DNA of 48,531 bases from an uncultured Phycisphaerales bacterium (GCA_905480395.1 CAJQQE010000028.1:1-48531); one strand, 5' to 3'; counted from the stretch's first letter, positions 9,736 to 19,334 are shown. The notes: a model not told the origin generated them from the sequence alone. A program made the numbers and translations.

Positions 9736-10157
9736 CGTGATGATCCGTGGCGTGCCGACCGATCGAATGGGCCCGAACGCCCGTGCTTCAAAGAGGGATT
9801 TGAGGAGAAGGCTCATCTCGCACATTGTAGTCGTCTCGGTGGTCATGCCAATCATGGGGCTCGAGTGGGCCCTCGGGTCACCCCGCATCAATCGGAGTGG
9901 CGGACCGAGTGTTCGGGAGTGCCAATCAATCTCGGTGTGACGGGGCTGGTCGGGGCCATGCAGATTTCGATCGCCGTGCGGCGCCCGATTCTCCGATCGA
10001 TGAACCGCCTTGGGTTCTGGGGTGCACAGGAGCAACTATGCCATCGTGCGGAAACACCGTCCCGGCAGAGGTTGCTCAACCCCGAGGCCCGCTGGTGTGG
10101 GCATCGGGATTGACGCAACGATGGCCTCGGCGGGCGCATTTGATCTACTGACGAAAG
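9736..10157. other. Leader/intergenic region without a supported gene
   Basis: About 420 bases lie between the M20 peptidase stop and the preferred start of the large membrane protein. The membrane-protein frame stays open through most of it, but the extra residues look unlike an N-terminal domain. I see no RNA gene, convincing promoter or terminator here. Confidence 0.4.
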
Positions 10158-11606
10158 TCAGTCTTGAGACGCCGTCGATCCGGCGGATCCGGCGGATGCG
10201 ACCGATCGGGCCGCAAACGCACCGATCATGCCCGCATGGGATTTGATGCCACCCCGAAGGCACCGAAGGTCGAATTTCTCATTGGGACTGTGAACGCGGT
10301 CTTCATCAAGGCCGAACCCGACCAGCAAGGCGTCGATTCCCAGCTTCGACTGAATATCGCCGACCGCGGGGATGCTCCCGCCCGAACCGATGACCGCCGC
10401 CGGCGCTTCATAAGCCTCGGCAAGCCCGGCCGTGGCGGCGGCGAGCCAAGGGCTGTCCGCGGGGACCACGACCGCGGGATTCACGCCATGACTGATGAAA
10501 TTCACGGCGAAGCCCTCCGGCAATCCTGCTTCGATGAACGCCTTCAACGAGGATTCGATTTTGGCGGGATCCTGCCCGGGCACGAGCCGGCAGCTGATCT
10601 TCGCACTGCAGGCGGCGGGGATGATCGTTTTGGCACCGGCGCCGGTGTAACCACCCTGGATTCCGTTCACATCGATGGTGGGGCGGGACCAGGTTCGTTC
10701 GAGGATCGTGCGACCCTGTTCGCCTCCGGTGGCGGCGGAGATCTCCGCGCTGGCCAGAAATGCGGCTTCATCGAAGTCAAGGGCACGCCACTGGTCGAGG
10801 ATCTGGGCGGGGGGGTCTTCAACGCCGTCGTAGAAATTTGGGACGGTGATGGTGCCGTCATCCTCATGCATCGAGGCAATGATGCGAGCGAGTACGTTGG
10901 CGGGGTTGGCGATGGCACCGCCGTACATTCCTGAATGAAGGTCATGGCCTGGGCCTCGGACTTCGGCCTCGAGATACACCATTCCTCGAAGCATGGTGGT
11001 GATCGCAGGCGTCTCGCCGTTCCACATGCCGGTATCGGAGACGACGCACACGTCGGCGTGGAGCCGGTCCGCGAAGTCATCGAGGAATCCTTCGAGACTC
11101 TCTGACCCTGATTCCTCTTCGCCTTCGAGCATGACCTTGATACCCACTGGAATACCGCCGGTCGTGTCGATCCAGGCGCGGAACGCTTCGATGAAGGTCA
11201 TCACTTGGCCCTTGTCGTCGACGGCGCCTCGTGCCACGATTCTGCCACCGTTGGCGTCGTCGATGATCGCGGGTTCGAAGGGCGGCGAATTCCACTGGTC
11301 CAGCGGATCGGCCGGCTGCACGTCGTAGTGACCGTAGTAAAGGATGGTTGGCGCGTCTTCGGAGGGTGGCTTGCGTTCGGCAAAAACCACGGGATGGCCG
11401 GGCGTGTCGACGACTTCGCACTCGAAGCCCAAACTCTTGAACTCGCGGTCGAACCACTCCGCCGCGGCTCGAACGTCGGCGTCGTGGGCGGGGTCGGTAC
11501 TAATGGATGGGATTCGGAGAATCGCTTGAAGCCTGCCCACGGCATCATCAAAATGGGCTTCGATGGACTTCATCACCTCGGTCACGTTTTGCTGGTTGGA
11601 GTTCAT
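10158..11606 (-). CDS. M20-family metallopeptidase (dipeptidase-like)
   Basis: This cytoplasmic zinc peptidase of about 482 residues hydrolyses dipeptides or related amides. The metal ligands and catalytic acids sit in YGHYDVQPAD (His and Asp), ARGAVDDKGQ (bridging Asp), EGEEESGS (catalytic Glu pair) and SDTGMW (Asp), with the last ligand in the region HSPNEKFD near the C-terminus. The dimerisation domain is recognised by GPGHDLHSGMYGG. The family includes carnosinase/DapE-like enzymes, so the exact substrate is open. ATG 11606 is used; ATG 11627 with a close GGGG is an alternative. The small zinc-ribbon gene ends 44 bases upstream and may be co-transcribed. Confidence 0.9.
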   Translation of the reverse strand: MNSNQQNVTEVMKSIEAHFDDAVGRLQAILRIPSISTDPAHDADVRAAAEWFDREFKSLGFECEVVDTPGHPVVFAERKPPSEDAPTILYYGHYDVQPADPLDQWNSPPFEPAIIDDANGGRIVARGAVDDKGQVMTFIEAFRAWIDTTGGIPVGIKVMLEGEEESGSESLEGFLDDFADRLHADVCVVSDTGMWNGETPAITTMLRGMVYLEAEVRGPGHDLHSGMYGGAIANPANVLARIIASMHEDDGTITVPNFYDGVEDPPAQILDQWRALDFDEAAFLASAEISAATGGEQGRTILERTWSRPTIDVNGIQGGYTGAGAKTIIPAACSAKISCRLVPGQDPAKIESSLKAFIEAGLPEGFAVNFISHGVNPAVVVPADSPWLAAATAGLAEAYEAPAAVIGSGGSIPAVGDIQSKLGIDALLVGFGLDEDRVHSPNEKFDLRCLRGGIKSHAGMIGAFAARSVASAGSAGSTASQD

Positions 11607-11650
11607 GCGAACACGATAGCGGTTCATCGTGCCCCGGATTCCGCAAACGT

Positions 11651-12004
11651 TCAGAAGCGAAGAAAGAACAACATCATCGCGACACAGAGCCCACCGGCGA
11701 ACGAGAACCAGAGCCAGCGTTCGACCCGTCTTTGCTCGAGCCAGCCTTCCCACGCCCGATCGACGCCGGATACCGACGATCGGGAAGATCGCGCCGTCTG
11801 GGCAGGCGGTTGAAGACTGCTGGCACAGATCGGACAGCGGGCGATCAGGTCGCGTGGATTCGGGTTAACGGTGGCTTGATCTTCGTCGTGCCAGTTGGTC
11901 ACCGGCTCGGCATGGAGCGCGGGTGCGAAGCCGCACTTTCGGCAGCGGGCCACATCGAATGTGTGCCGGTGCTCGCCATGACCGGATCGATCTCGTTTCT
12001 CCAT
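11651..12004 (-). CDS. Small zinc-ribbon membrane protein
   Basis: This 117-residue protein is not in a family I recognise. It has a CRKCG pair near residues 21-24 and a CPICAS pair near 57-60, together a likely four-Cys zinc site, then a low-complexity Ser/Arg linker and a single C-terminal transmembrane helix (WLWFSFAGGLCVAMMLFFL). The layout suggests a tail-anchored protein with the zinc ribbon in the cytoplasm. The gene sits just upstream of the M20 peptidase on the same strand. Codon use resembles its neighbours, and the paired Cys motifs plus helix make it unlikely to be a chance frame. Confidence 0.7.
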   Translation of the reverse strand: MEKRDRSGHGEHRHTFDVARCRKCGFAPALHAEPVTNWHDEDQATVNPNPRDLIARCPICASSLQPPAQTARSSRSSVSGVDRAWEGWLEQRRVERWLWFSFAGGLCVAMMLFFLRF

Positions 12005-12297
12005 GACCTAAGCCTAAGGTGAGATGGCGGGGACGCAACGAAAAACGACGGTGTACCCCCAAAGAAGACCGCATGCGTTTCCCGTCCAACGGTTCTGAAG
12101 ACGGCAAGATGGGTAATTTGCGGTGTCTTTTTGGACATCGCGATGGAACCGATGCGGCTGAAGGCGAAGGGTCCCGCCTGATCAACGTTGGTCAGGCGCG
12201 AATCCCGTCTGGTCTCGCGACCGTTTCGATCCGGCCGGTCGACGGTTCGGCAGCCTCGCAGGCCGTGCCCGGTCGAGGGCTGTTCCGAGTCTGATCA

Positions 12298-12330
12298 TGG
12301 CTCGTTCTTGGCTCGTTCTTGGCTCGTTCA
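12298..12330. repeat. Three 11-bp tandem repeats
   Basis: Three adjacent copies of TGGCTCGTTCT (the third ends in A) lie in the roughly 380-base space between two divergent genes. An 11-bp period places the copies on nearly the same DNA face, so protein binding is possible. The rest of 12005-12388 holds no gene I can support. Confidence 0.8.
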
Positions 12331-12388
12331 TGGCCCAGAAATTCGGAGTGCGACGTGGACGCGGGTAGCATGCGAGCGGAGACCAACG

Positions 12389-13720
12389 GTGACCAACGAC
12401 CCTGAACCATCCATCGTGCGGATCATGGACCCTGGTGGTGGGCCCATCTCAGACATCTGGAGCGACGCTCGCGAAGTGGCGTCGACCGTCTTCGCGTCTG
12501 CCCGTCCGGGACGACTCGTCCTTGGCTGCTGCTGCCTGTTGCTGGTCATGGCCGTCGGCTCGATCTGGGATGCCACCACGCCGACCAGCATGCCGGCCCT
12601 CGGCGCGCCCGAGCCGGGAGCCTCACTGCCGTCGCTGTTCCGCGAATACGTCGAGGAATTCGAGCGGCCACACGGCTGGGATACCGACCAGGTCGATGGT
12701 GTGGAGGTCGAGCAAGCATTCGCCTCGGCCCCGGAGGAGGTTCGTCGACGGGTTGAACAACTGCGTCGGCGCGACGCGTTTGAGTTTCTGCGGGGAGAAA
12801 TGAGTGTCGGGTTCGAGGAGATTCGTCTCGGCGTCGTTGAACTCCGGCCGACCGGGATCATTCGTGGTCTGGACATCGCATTCGTTTCGAACCTCGGGAG
12901 TCTCTGGCGTCATGACCGGGGATTCCTCGTGATCTTTGGGGTGGTCTTCTTGCTGATCTTCTCGGTTTTCGGGGGTGCGATCTCGAGAATTGATGCCGAG
13001 CGATTGGCTCGAGATCGGGATGTTTCCGTGTTGTCGGCGTTGCGATGGGCGATGCGAGACTGGCGTCGACTGTACGGAGGCGTCCTTCTTCCGCCAGTAC
13101 TGGCCCTGATCCTCCTCCTTCCCGCCGTGGCGTTGGGGTTGGTCGCGTTCATTCCCGGACTGGACGTCCTCGTATCGCTGCTTTGGATCCTCGCGCTCGT
13201 ATTTTCCTTTGCGGCGGCGCTGGTGATCACGGCGTGGTTGGTGGCGATGCCAATGCTCGCGGCCGCGACGGCGTGCGAATCTGGTGACCCCTCCGAGCTG
13301 GTCGTCCGTTGTGCCGGATTGATCCGACATCGGCCTGGCCGCTATCTCCTGCTACTCGCCACGGCGGTGGTCGCCGGGGCGGTGGGATGGCTTCTGGTTT
13401 CCGGCGTCACCGCGATCACCCTCGAAGGCGCTCGTTCGGCAGGTAGCCTGTTCGGCGGCCCCTTCGCGGAGAGTCAAGGCACCGCTTGGCCCTCGCTTGA
13501 TGCCGTGGACGTCGTTCCAGCCGCCGGGGAATCCTCCGGAATGCGGGGGTTTGCGGTCTCCATCTTTGATGGCTGGCGATGGTTGGTCACCATGCTTTGT
13601 ATGGGTTGGACCATCGCTTTCATCGCGGCCGCCGGTGGACGGATCTACCTTCTCCAACGACGTTCGGTCGAGCAGCTTCAGATCGACGAACTGGGCGCTC
13701 CGGGCCCGAACGCGAATTGA
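12389..13720 (+). CDS. Polytopic membrane protein of unknown function
   Basis: This protein of about 443 residues starts at a GTG (12389) chosen because a GGAG lies at 12378-12381, seven bases upstream; ATG 12425 is an alternative. Predicted helices: one at about 46-63, then a soluble stretch of about 110 residues, then four to five helices (about 178-195, 230-275, 286-305, 325-345 and 410-430). There is no transporter or enzyme motif that I know. The layout resembles planctomycete proteins with YIP1/DUF-type membrane bundles, but I cannot name the family. The next gene starts 38 bases after its stop and is probably co-transcribed. Confidence 0.7.
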   Translation: MTNDPEPSIVRIMDPGGGPISDIWSDAREVASTVFASARPGRLVLGCCCLLLVMAVGSIWDATTPTSMPALGAPEPGASLPSLFREYVEEFERPHGWDTDQVDGVEVEQAFASAPEEVRRRVEQLRRRDAFEFLRGEMSVGFEEIRLGVVELRPTGIIRGLDIAFVSNLGSLWRHDRGFLVIFGVVFLLIFSVFGGAISRIDAERLARDRDVSVLSALRWAMRDWRRLYGGVLLPPVLALILLLPAVALGLVAFIPGLDVLVSLLWILALVFSFAAALVITAWLVAMPMLAAATACESGDPSELVVRCAGLIRHRPGRYLLLLATAVVAGAVGWLLVSGVTAITLEGARSAGSLFGGPFAESQGTAWPSLDAVDVVPAAGESSGMRGFAVSIFDGWRWLVTMLCMGWTIAFIAAAGGRIYLLQRRSVEQLQIDELGAPGPNAN

Positions 13721-13758
13721 ACCGTCGCCTTCAGATCGCGATGCAAGGTCGACCTTTT

Positions 13759-14439
13759 ATGTTCCCCAACGATCAAAATTCAGAATCGTCAGATCCGCTC
13801 CGGCCTCCACCCCGTCATCTCGATGATGGCGCGGCGGATCGCGCCGATGATCGACTGGCACAGTCTGTGGCGACGGACGTTCACACCGGAAGGGTCGCAT
13901 CCCTGTCGCGGGCGATGCAACACCGGAACGTCCCCGCGCGGCTCGAGGGGCTGGTGAAACGTCATCTGGCTGCCATGAGATCCGCATCGATTGGTGAATC
14001 GGCCATGAACCAGATGCGGGCGGATCGACTCCGATCTGCGCTCGACATTCTCGAGTGCCTAGATTCGTTTGAAGAACGCTTTGCGGATCAAGGGCGGGCG
14101 TACTTGGGAAGTCGGCTCGCGGGGCGGGCAGCCCGGGGTCGCATCGAGCCCGAGGATCGAATTCACCTTCGATATCACGGCGTCCGCAACATCCGTGACC
14201 TGGCCGCGGAGCTGGAATTCATCGATGTCCTGGAGATCCGATTCTCCATCACGCGAAGCCGCTTCGGCATGCTGGAGACGATGCACGGAATTCTAGAAGG
14301 CGTGGAATTTGATCTTCGGCGGTGTCCACCGGGTCAGGTTGCGATCGACGCGCCGAACCTGGTTCGAGGAGGCGACGTCCCGTTGGCCCACGCCGGCGAA
14401 GTCACACGCGTGATCGAAGGGTTGGCTGGCGAGGCTTGA
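13759..14439 (+). CDS. Hypothetical soluble protein
   Basis: I do not recognise this protein of about 226 residues. It has a polar, Pro/Asp-rich N-terminus, an Arg-rich helical middle (about 50-130) and a more compact alpha/beta C-terminal half. There is no signal peptide, membrane segment, Cys cluster or known catalytic motif. Its start is ambiguous: ATG 13759 follows AAGG at ten bases, ATG 13741 is the alternative. It follows the membrane protein on the same strand and converges with the dehydrogenase-like gene, whose stop is 19 bases away. Confidence 0.6.
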   Translation: MFPNDQNSESSDPLRPPPRHLDDGAADRADDRLAQSVATDVHTGRVASLSRAMQHRNVPARLEGLVKRHLAAMRSASIGESAMNQMRADRLRSALDILECLDSFEERFADQGRAYLGSRLAGRAARGRIEPEDRIHLRYHGVRNIRDLAAELEFIDVLEIRFSITRSRFGMLETMHGILEGVEFDLRRCPPGQVAIDAPNLVRGGDVPLAHAGEVTRVIEGLAGEA

Positions 14440-14458
14440 GCGGTCCTCCCGGAGGCCC

Positions 14459-15418
14459 TCAGGCGACGAATGCCCGCAGAATCGCCGCCACTTCCTCGGC
14501 TCGTCGTCTTTCAATGGCGGGTTCTCCGAGTCCGCCGCCCACCTTTGGCGTCATGACGACGTTGTCGAGATCGCAGAAAGCGCGGTGCGCGGGCGAGTGA
14601 TTCGACTGCGCCGCGAGGGTCTCTGGCACTCGCCACCACACGTCAAGACCGGCGGCAAAGAGCCGGCGGTCGGCCAGCCGTTCGTAGAGATCGTCCTCGA
14701 CCACGACATCGGCACGACAGACGTTGACGAAGATCCCGTCCGGGATGGCGTCGAGCACGCGGCCGTCGATCAACCCCGTGGTTTCTGGGAGTAGGGGAAT
14801 CGCCACGATGAGGACCATTCCGCCTTTGACGTGGGCCACCAGATCATCGGTCTTCCACCGCCCGCCGGCCGGCGGGCGACCGAGCGTCTCGACCTCCATG
14901 CCAAGCCCGGTCAAGGCGCGGGCAACTCGACCGCCGATGGCGCCTCGGCCCAGCACGGTGGCCCGGGCGCCTTCGAGTCGTCGAGTGGGGCGCGGTTCGT
15001 ACCGGGGCCGCCAGTCACCCAGACGAAGTCGGGCGTCGAGGCGGGCGATGCCGCGGGATGCCGCGAGGAGCAAGCCAATCGCGACCTCAGCCGAACTCGC
15101 GGCGTTGTGATGGATGTTCCGAATGGTGAGGTCGGATCGCCCGGTCGCCTTGATGGAACTCACGAGGCCGCCCGGAATGCCGGCCCAGGGAACGACGATC
15201 GTGTGGAGGTCCAGGGCATTGGCGAGTTGTTCGGGATCAATGTGGCCACCGACCAGGACCTGGCACTGCGCCGGCATCTCTTCGATGGGGCCTCGGGAGA
15301 ACGTGGCGATGTCGCCCGCGAGTTCATGCATCGCCTCGACGAACGGATCATCGACCGCCGTTGCGGAAGGCGCGATTGTCTCTAGATCTCCCGATGTCGC
15401 GAGATGAACCGTCAACAT
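14459..15418 (-). CDS. D-isomer-specific 2-hydroxyacid dehydrogenase-like protein
   Basis: The 319 residues follow the two-domain layout of NAD(P)-dependent D-2-hydroxyacid dehydrogenases, with the nucleotide loop GRGAIGGR at about 157-164 and the substrate Arg in NVCRADVV (about 235). Two expected active-site residues differ. The Glu usually found in the DVxxxEP region is absent (DVWWRVP), and the His of the usual TPH motif is Lys at about 292 (TPKVGGG). A role other than the standard Glu/His hydride-transfer chemistry, or loss of activity, should be considered. It is monocistronic; the S1 protein gene ends 30 bases upstream on the same strand. Confidence 0.85.
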   Translation of the reverse strand: MLTVHLATSGDLETIAPSATAVDDPFVEAMHELAGDIATFSRGPIEEMPAQCQVLVGGHIDPEQLANALDLHTIVVPWAGIPGGLVSSIKATGRSDLTIRNIHHNAASSAEVAIGLLLAASRGIARLDARLRLGDWRPRYEPRPTRRLEGARATVLGRGAIGGRVARALTGLGMEVETLGRPPAGGRWKTDDLVAHVKGGMVLIVAIPLLPETTGLIDGRVLDAIPDGIFVNVCRADVVVEDDLYERLADRRLFAAGLDVWWRVPETLAAQSNHSPAHRAFCDLDNVVMTPKVGGGLGEPAIERRRAEEVAAILRAFVA

Positions 15419-15447
15419 GGATGATGGCCCTATTGGGGGCGTCGGGC

Positions 15448-16839
15448 TCAGCTAAGCCCGCCCTTGAGATCACCGCTGAATCGGGCCCGGAGCTTCCGCA
15501 TCTCCGGATCTTCCGGTCGATCGGGCTCTCGTTGGCCATCGCCCTTCCCACGTCCCGTGGCGGCGGGCCGCTCTTCGAGCGCTTTCTTGGAAAGACTCAC
15601 GCGGCCTTTTTGGGAGTCGATCGAGAGGATCTTGACCTGCAGCACTTCGCCTTCGCGAAGGACGCCCTCGATCCGATCAATTCGCTTGTGGCTGATTTCT
15701 GAGATGTGAAGAAGGCCTTCGATTCCTTCTGCAACCTCGACGAAGGCTCCGAAATCAGCGATTTTTCGGACAGTTCCGCTCACGGTCGCCCCGACTTCAA
15801 GGCTATCGCCGATCGCTGATCTTTGATCGGCGACGACCGCCTTGCGGCTGAGCCCGATCTTCGGCTGATCGCCCGACGTGTCGATCTTGGTGACCACCAC
15901 TTCGAGTTCTTCGCCCACTTTGACGTGGTCGCCCGGATCCCGGACTCGATCGTGCGAGATCTCGCTGACGTGGATCAAGCCGTCGATTCCGCCGAGATCG
16001 GCGAAGACTCCGTAGGGCTGGATGCTGGTAACCACGACGGTCTTGCGTTGGCCTGGCTCAAGGGTCGCGAGGATCGATTCGCGGTTCTTGGCCCGCTCTT
16101 CCTCGATGATGACTCGGCGGCTGAGGACCAGTCTTCCCTTTCGCTTATCGAGTTGGGTGACTCGGCAAGTGACCCGCTCGTTGAGCATGATCGAGATATC
16201 GGGGATGTGACGAATGTCGATTTGGCCGGCGGGCATGAAGCCGGTGTGATGGGCGACTTCCACCTCGAGGCCGCCTTTGTTCACGCCGATCACATTGCCC
16301 TCAACGGTCTGGCCAACGTCGAGGTTACCCCAGTCGGCCTTCTGCACCGCGCCCGGAACGCTGAGGACGTAGAGACCGTCCGAATCGAGTCGTTCAACGA
16401 GGAACTCGGCGTTGGTGCCTTCGGTCGGCGGCGTCTTAAACTGCGTCAAACGACAGACGCCTTGCTTCTTCGGGCCGAATTCGACCAGCACGTCTCCGTT
16501 GCGGATCGACACGATTTGGCCGGTCCGAGTGCGACGGCCACCCTCGAGATTAATTCGACTTCCCGTGGCAGGCGTGGACTCGTTCGCCAACGCCATCAGA
16601 TCCACGCCCGCGAGTGCCGCGGCAATCTCATTCTCAAGACTGGCGGCCGGTTCCGGCGCCGCCCGGGGGGGCGCGGGAGATCCAGACTCTGGTGTCGGTG
16701 AATCTGACTGCACCGCATCTCCGATCGCCGCCCGGAGGTCACGATCAATGGACGTGGATTCCAACTCTGAGAGGGTTGGGATCGGCTCGGGGCTCGAGGA
16801 AGCAAGATCCTCGGATGGTCTGGGTGTCTCTTCGGGCAT
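15448..16839 (-). CDS. rpsA: S1-domain RNA-binding protein (ribosomal protein S1-like)
   Basis: This 463-residue protein has a disordered Pro/Ser/Glu-rich N-terminus (1-100) and four S1 OB-fold repeats at about 105-170, 178-245, 262-330 and 348-415. The third and fourth are the most canonical (GVFADLGGIDGLIHVSEIS; GAFVEVAEGIEGLLHISEI), followed by a charged tail. Ribosomal protein S1 binds mRNA and aids initiation on leaders with weak Shine-Dalgarno sites, which fits the poor ribosome sites seen across this window. It is shorter than six-domain E. coli S1 and could be a paralogue, so the symbol is tentative. Its own leader is A/T-rich and lacks a Shine-Dalgarno, as in rpsA of E. coli. Confidence 0.8.
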   Translation of the reverse strand: MPEETPRPSEDLASSSPEPIPTLSELESTSIDRDLRAAIGDAVQSDSPTPESGSPAPPRAAPEPAASLENEIAAALAGVDLMALANESTPATGSRINLEGGRRTRTGQIVSIRNGDVLVEFGPKKQGVCRLTQFKTPPTEGTNAEFLVERLDSDGLYVLSVPGAVQKADWGNLDVGQTVEGNVIGVNKGGLEVEVAHHTGFMPAGQIDIRHIPDISIMLNERVTCRVTQLDKRKGRLVLSRRVIIEEERAKNRESILATLEPGQRKTVVVTSIQPYGVFADLGGIDGLIHVSEISHDRVRDPGDHVKVGEELEVVVTKIDTSGDQPKIGLSRKAVVADQRSAIGDSLEVGATVSGTVRKIADFGAFVEVAEGIEGLLHISEISHKRIDRIEGVLREGEVLQVKILSIDSQKGRVSLSKKALEERPAATGRGKGDGQREPDRPEDPEMRKLRARFSGDLKGGLS

Positions 16840-17024
16840 TGGATTGATGATCTTTTTTCAGGCGTGCGGAATTTCCCCTGACGACTCGCCAAGGATGATT
16901 GCAGCATACACCGGTGAGTGGTTGGAACCGACCCCTATCTTCGACTCGTATCTCAAACCGGACGCGATTCACGAGGAACTCGGTCCAAGCCGGTATTCAT
17001 CAGGTCTTGGTAGGCTCACTCCGG

Positions 17025-17030
17025 TATAGT
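17025..17030 (+). promoter_or_regulatory. Candidate -10 box of the pilM operon
   Basis: TATAGT lies 68 bases before the pilM start in the 259-base divergent region shared with the S1 gene. No convincing -35 lies at the proper distance, so this is weak evidence. The ribosome site of pilM (AGAGAGG, 17085-17091) is clear by contrast. Confidence 0.25.
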
Positions 17031-17098
17031 TCTTCCTTCACTCGGCCGTCCCTTTGGGGGTTGTGGCCGATACCAAAGATTTCCAGAGAGGCGAGCGA

Positions 17099-19246
17099 AT
17101 GGCTGGAAGCAAAGCTGCATGGGGCATCGAAGTCGGTTCCTACGCCGTGAAAGCACTCCGACTCGAACGATCGGGTGAGCAAATCGTGGTCTCAGACTTC
17201 GGTGAGTTTCCGCACAAGCGGCCATTGAGCACGCCGGATCTCGATGTCGATGAGATGATTCGTCTGACGCTCGGAACATTCACGAGTCAGAAGAATCTCG
17301 AGAATGAGACCGTGGTCATGAGCATCGAGGGGCGATCTTCGTTGCCGCGCTTCGCGAAGTTGCCGCCGGTCGAAGAGAAGAAGATCCCCGACATCATCCA
17401 GTTTGAAGCGGCACAGCAGATTCCTTTCCCGATCGAAGAGGTCGAATGGGACGCCAAGAAGTTCGTTTCCGAGGATTCCCCGGAGACTGAAGTCGGCATT
17501 TTCGCGATCAAGAAAGACGTGCTGGACCATCGGCTCGCGATCTGGGGCGAATACGGCCTTGAACCCGGCATTGTCAACCTCGGCCCGGTGGCGCTCTTTA
17601 ACGCCGTCCATTTCGACTTGACCGGAAGCGTGAACAAGCCATTCGTGGTGCTCGACATCGGTACCAAAGCCAGTGATCTGGTCGTCGTAGACGGCGATAA
17701 GTGCTGGATCCGGACCTTCCCGATTGGTGGCAGCGACTTTACAGAAGCGATCATGGAGGCCTTCAAGCTTCCTTATTCCAAGGCGGAGCGCCTGAAGCAG
17801 GAATCTGCGAGCAGCAAGTATGCCAAGCAGATCATGCAGGCCATGCGCCCCGTCTTTGGCGATCTGCTTCAAGATGTCCAGCGTTCAATCACGCACTACG
17901 AGAACATGAACCGAGGCGTGAAGCTTGAGACCGTTCTGGGCGTCGGCAGCACCTTCAAAATCCCCGGGCTCCGCAAGTTCCTCGGACAGCAGTTGAGCCT
18001 GAATGTCCAGCGATTCGACGAGTTCCGACGGCTTCAGGTCGAAGGCCGGATGGCGGCCGAATTCGCCTCTCACGGGGTCAGTATGGCCACCGCGTACGGT
18101 CTTGCCCTCCAGGGAATCGGTGAATCCGAGATCGATGTCAATCTGGCACCGACCGAGGTGATCCGTGATCAGGCATGGGCGTCGAAGACGAAGTGGTTCG
18201 TGGCGGCGGCCTGCGTGGCCTTGGTGGCCAGCGGATTGATGTTCATCAACCCGCTCGCGGCGCAGACGACCATGGGCGCTGATTCAATCGCTGGTGCGAG
18301 CGAAGTTGATTCCGTGAGTCGACTTGCCAAGAAGCTGACGGGCGAGGTCGATCAGATCTCCGCCGCCGCGAACATTGGATTCACTTCGACGAATCTCGAG
18401 CGAATGCTCGATGACCGGGAAGTCTGGCCTTTCCTCGTGACAGATGCGATGAATGCGGTCGCCTCGGCTGGCCCACAGCCGGAACTCCTCGGAAGTGATC
18501 TCAAGAAAATCAAGGCCCTGAAGCCAGGAGAGCGGAATCTCATCCTGCTCGAACAGTTCAGTGCCGTTTATACGCCCACGGCAGATGGCCGATTTCTCGA
18601 CGTCGAGATGCAGGTTGCCTTCAGCAATGACGACGAGCGTGCATTTCTCAACGACACCATTGGCGTGTTTATCGATGGTTTGGCGAAAGAGGGCGTTCGC
18701 GATGGCGTCCCGTATGTGATCATTCCCGGCTCGTTCAGTGCGAATCCCGGTGACCTCCAGATTGTGAAGGTCACCAAGGATGGCAAGAATGAGATTTCGG
18801 GCGGTAGTAGCAGCCGACCTTCGGGCAAGCCAAAGCCACCGGGCCGTAACTCCAGCAGACCCTCGGGATCGACCACTCCGGACGCCCCCAAGGGCACCGG
18901 CTTCGCGGCAGGCGGAAGCGGTGGTGGCCAGCCAGGCAAGAACACGAACCGCAGCCGAGAGAAAATCAATCCAAATGCCGACCCAACCGGTATGGGAAGT
19001 TCTGGCGGTTCATTCGCAGGCGGCGGCGGCGCCTCCGGTGGGTTCGGAAGCGGCAGCTCGGACGACCGTGGTTTCTCGGGGAACGGCAGCGGTAACAGCC
19101 GGCCGGGCGGCAAGGTCGAGGATGACGTCGACCTTGTGAATCTCGAGCAAGATGCGGCGATCCCTGGAGAGCCAAGCCTCTACGATGTTGGTGATACCTT
19201 TCACCAAGGCCGAGTCACCTTCCGTATCAAGTTGAACGCAGATTGA
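17099..19246 (+). CDS. pilM: PilM-type pilus/secretion assembly protein with membrane and glycine-rich extension
   Basis: The first 350 residues of this 715-residue protein are an actin-like PilM/GspL ATPase fold: GIEVGSYAVKAL near 9-20, the PilM-typical FEAAQQIPFPIEEVEWD near 102-118, and LDIGTKASDLVVVDGD near 185-200. A transmembrane helix follows at about 366-386, then an exported domain (about 390-590), a Gly/Ser/Pro-rich linker (about 595-680) and a short C-terminal strand. Ordinary PilM is a cytoplasmic protein of about 350 residues that binds PilN, so this looks like a fusion of PilM with a PilN/GspL-like bitopic part. ATG 17099 has AGAGAGG seven bases upstream. It heads a three-gene operon. 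Confidence 0.85.
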   Translation: MAGSKAAWGIEVGSYAVKALRLERSGEQIVVSDFGEFPHKRPLSTPDLDVDEMIRLTLGTFTSQKNLENETVVMSIEGRSSLPRFAKLPPVEEKKIPDIIQFEAAQQIPFPIEEVEWDAKKFVSEDSPETEVGIFAIKKDVLDHRLAIWGEYGLEPGIVNLGPVALFNAVHFDLTGSVNKPFVVLDIGTKASDLVVVDGDKCWIRTFPIGGSDFTEAIMEAFKLPYSKAERLKQESASSKYAKQIMQAMRPVFGDLLQDVQRSITHYENMNRGVKLETVLGVGSTFKIPGLRKFLGQQLSLNVQRFDEFRRLQVEGRMAAEFASHGVSMATAYGLALQGIGESEIDVNLAPTEVIRDQAWASKTKWFVAAACVALVASGLMFINPLAAQTTMGADSIAGASEVDSVSRLAKKLTGEVDQISAAANIGFTSTNLERMLDDREVWPFLVTDAMNAVASAGPQPELLGSDLKKIKALKPGERNLILLEQFSAVYTPTADGRFLDVEMQVAFSNDDERAFLNDTIGVFIDGLAKEGVRDGVPYVIIPGSFSANPGDLQIVKVTKDGKNEISGGSSSRPSGKPKPPGRNSSRPSGSTTPDAPKGTGFAAGGSGGGQPGKNTNRSREKINPNADPTGMGSSGGSFAGGGGASGGFGSGSSDDRGFSGNGSGNSRPGGKVEDDVDLVNLEQDAAIPGEPSLYDVGDTFHQGRVTFRIKLNAD

Positions 19247-19334
19247 TCGTTCACCCGATCTCTCGGGCTGAACTCGTTCGATCATCTCCCCGTTGGTTCG
19301 CCGGATTTCCCGGCATTGGAAAGGCAATTCGCGA

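Noticed and set aside
12019-12294. A 91-codon plus-strand frame in the space between divergent genes
   Set aside because: No ribosome site and no recognisable domain; it may be chance. It would be worth reconsidering if conserved in relatives.
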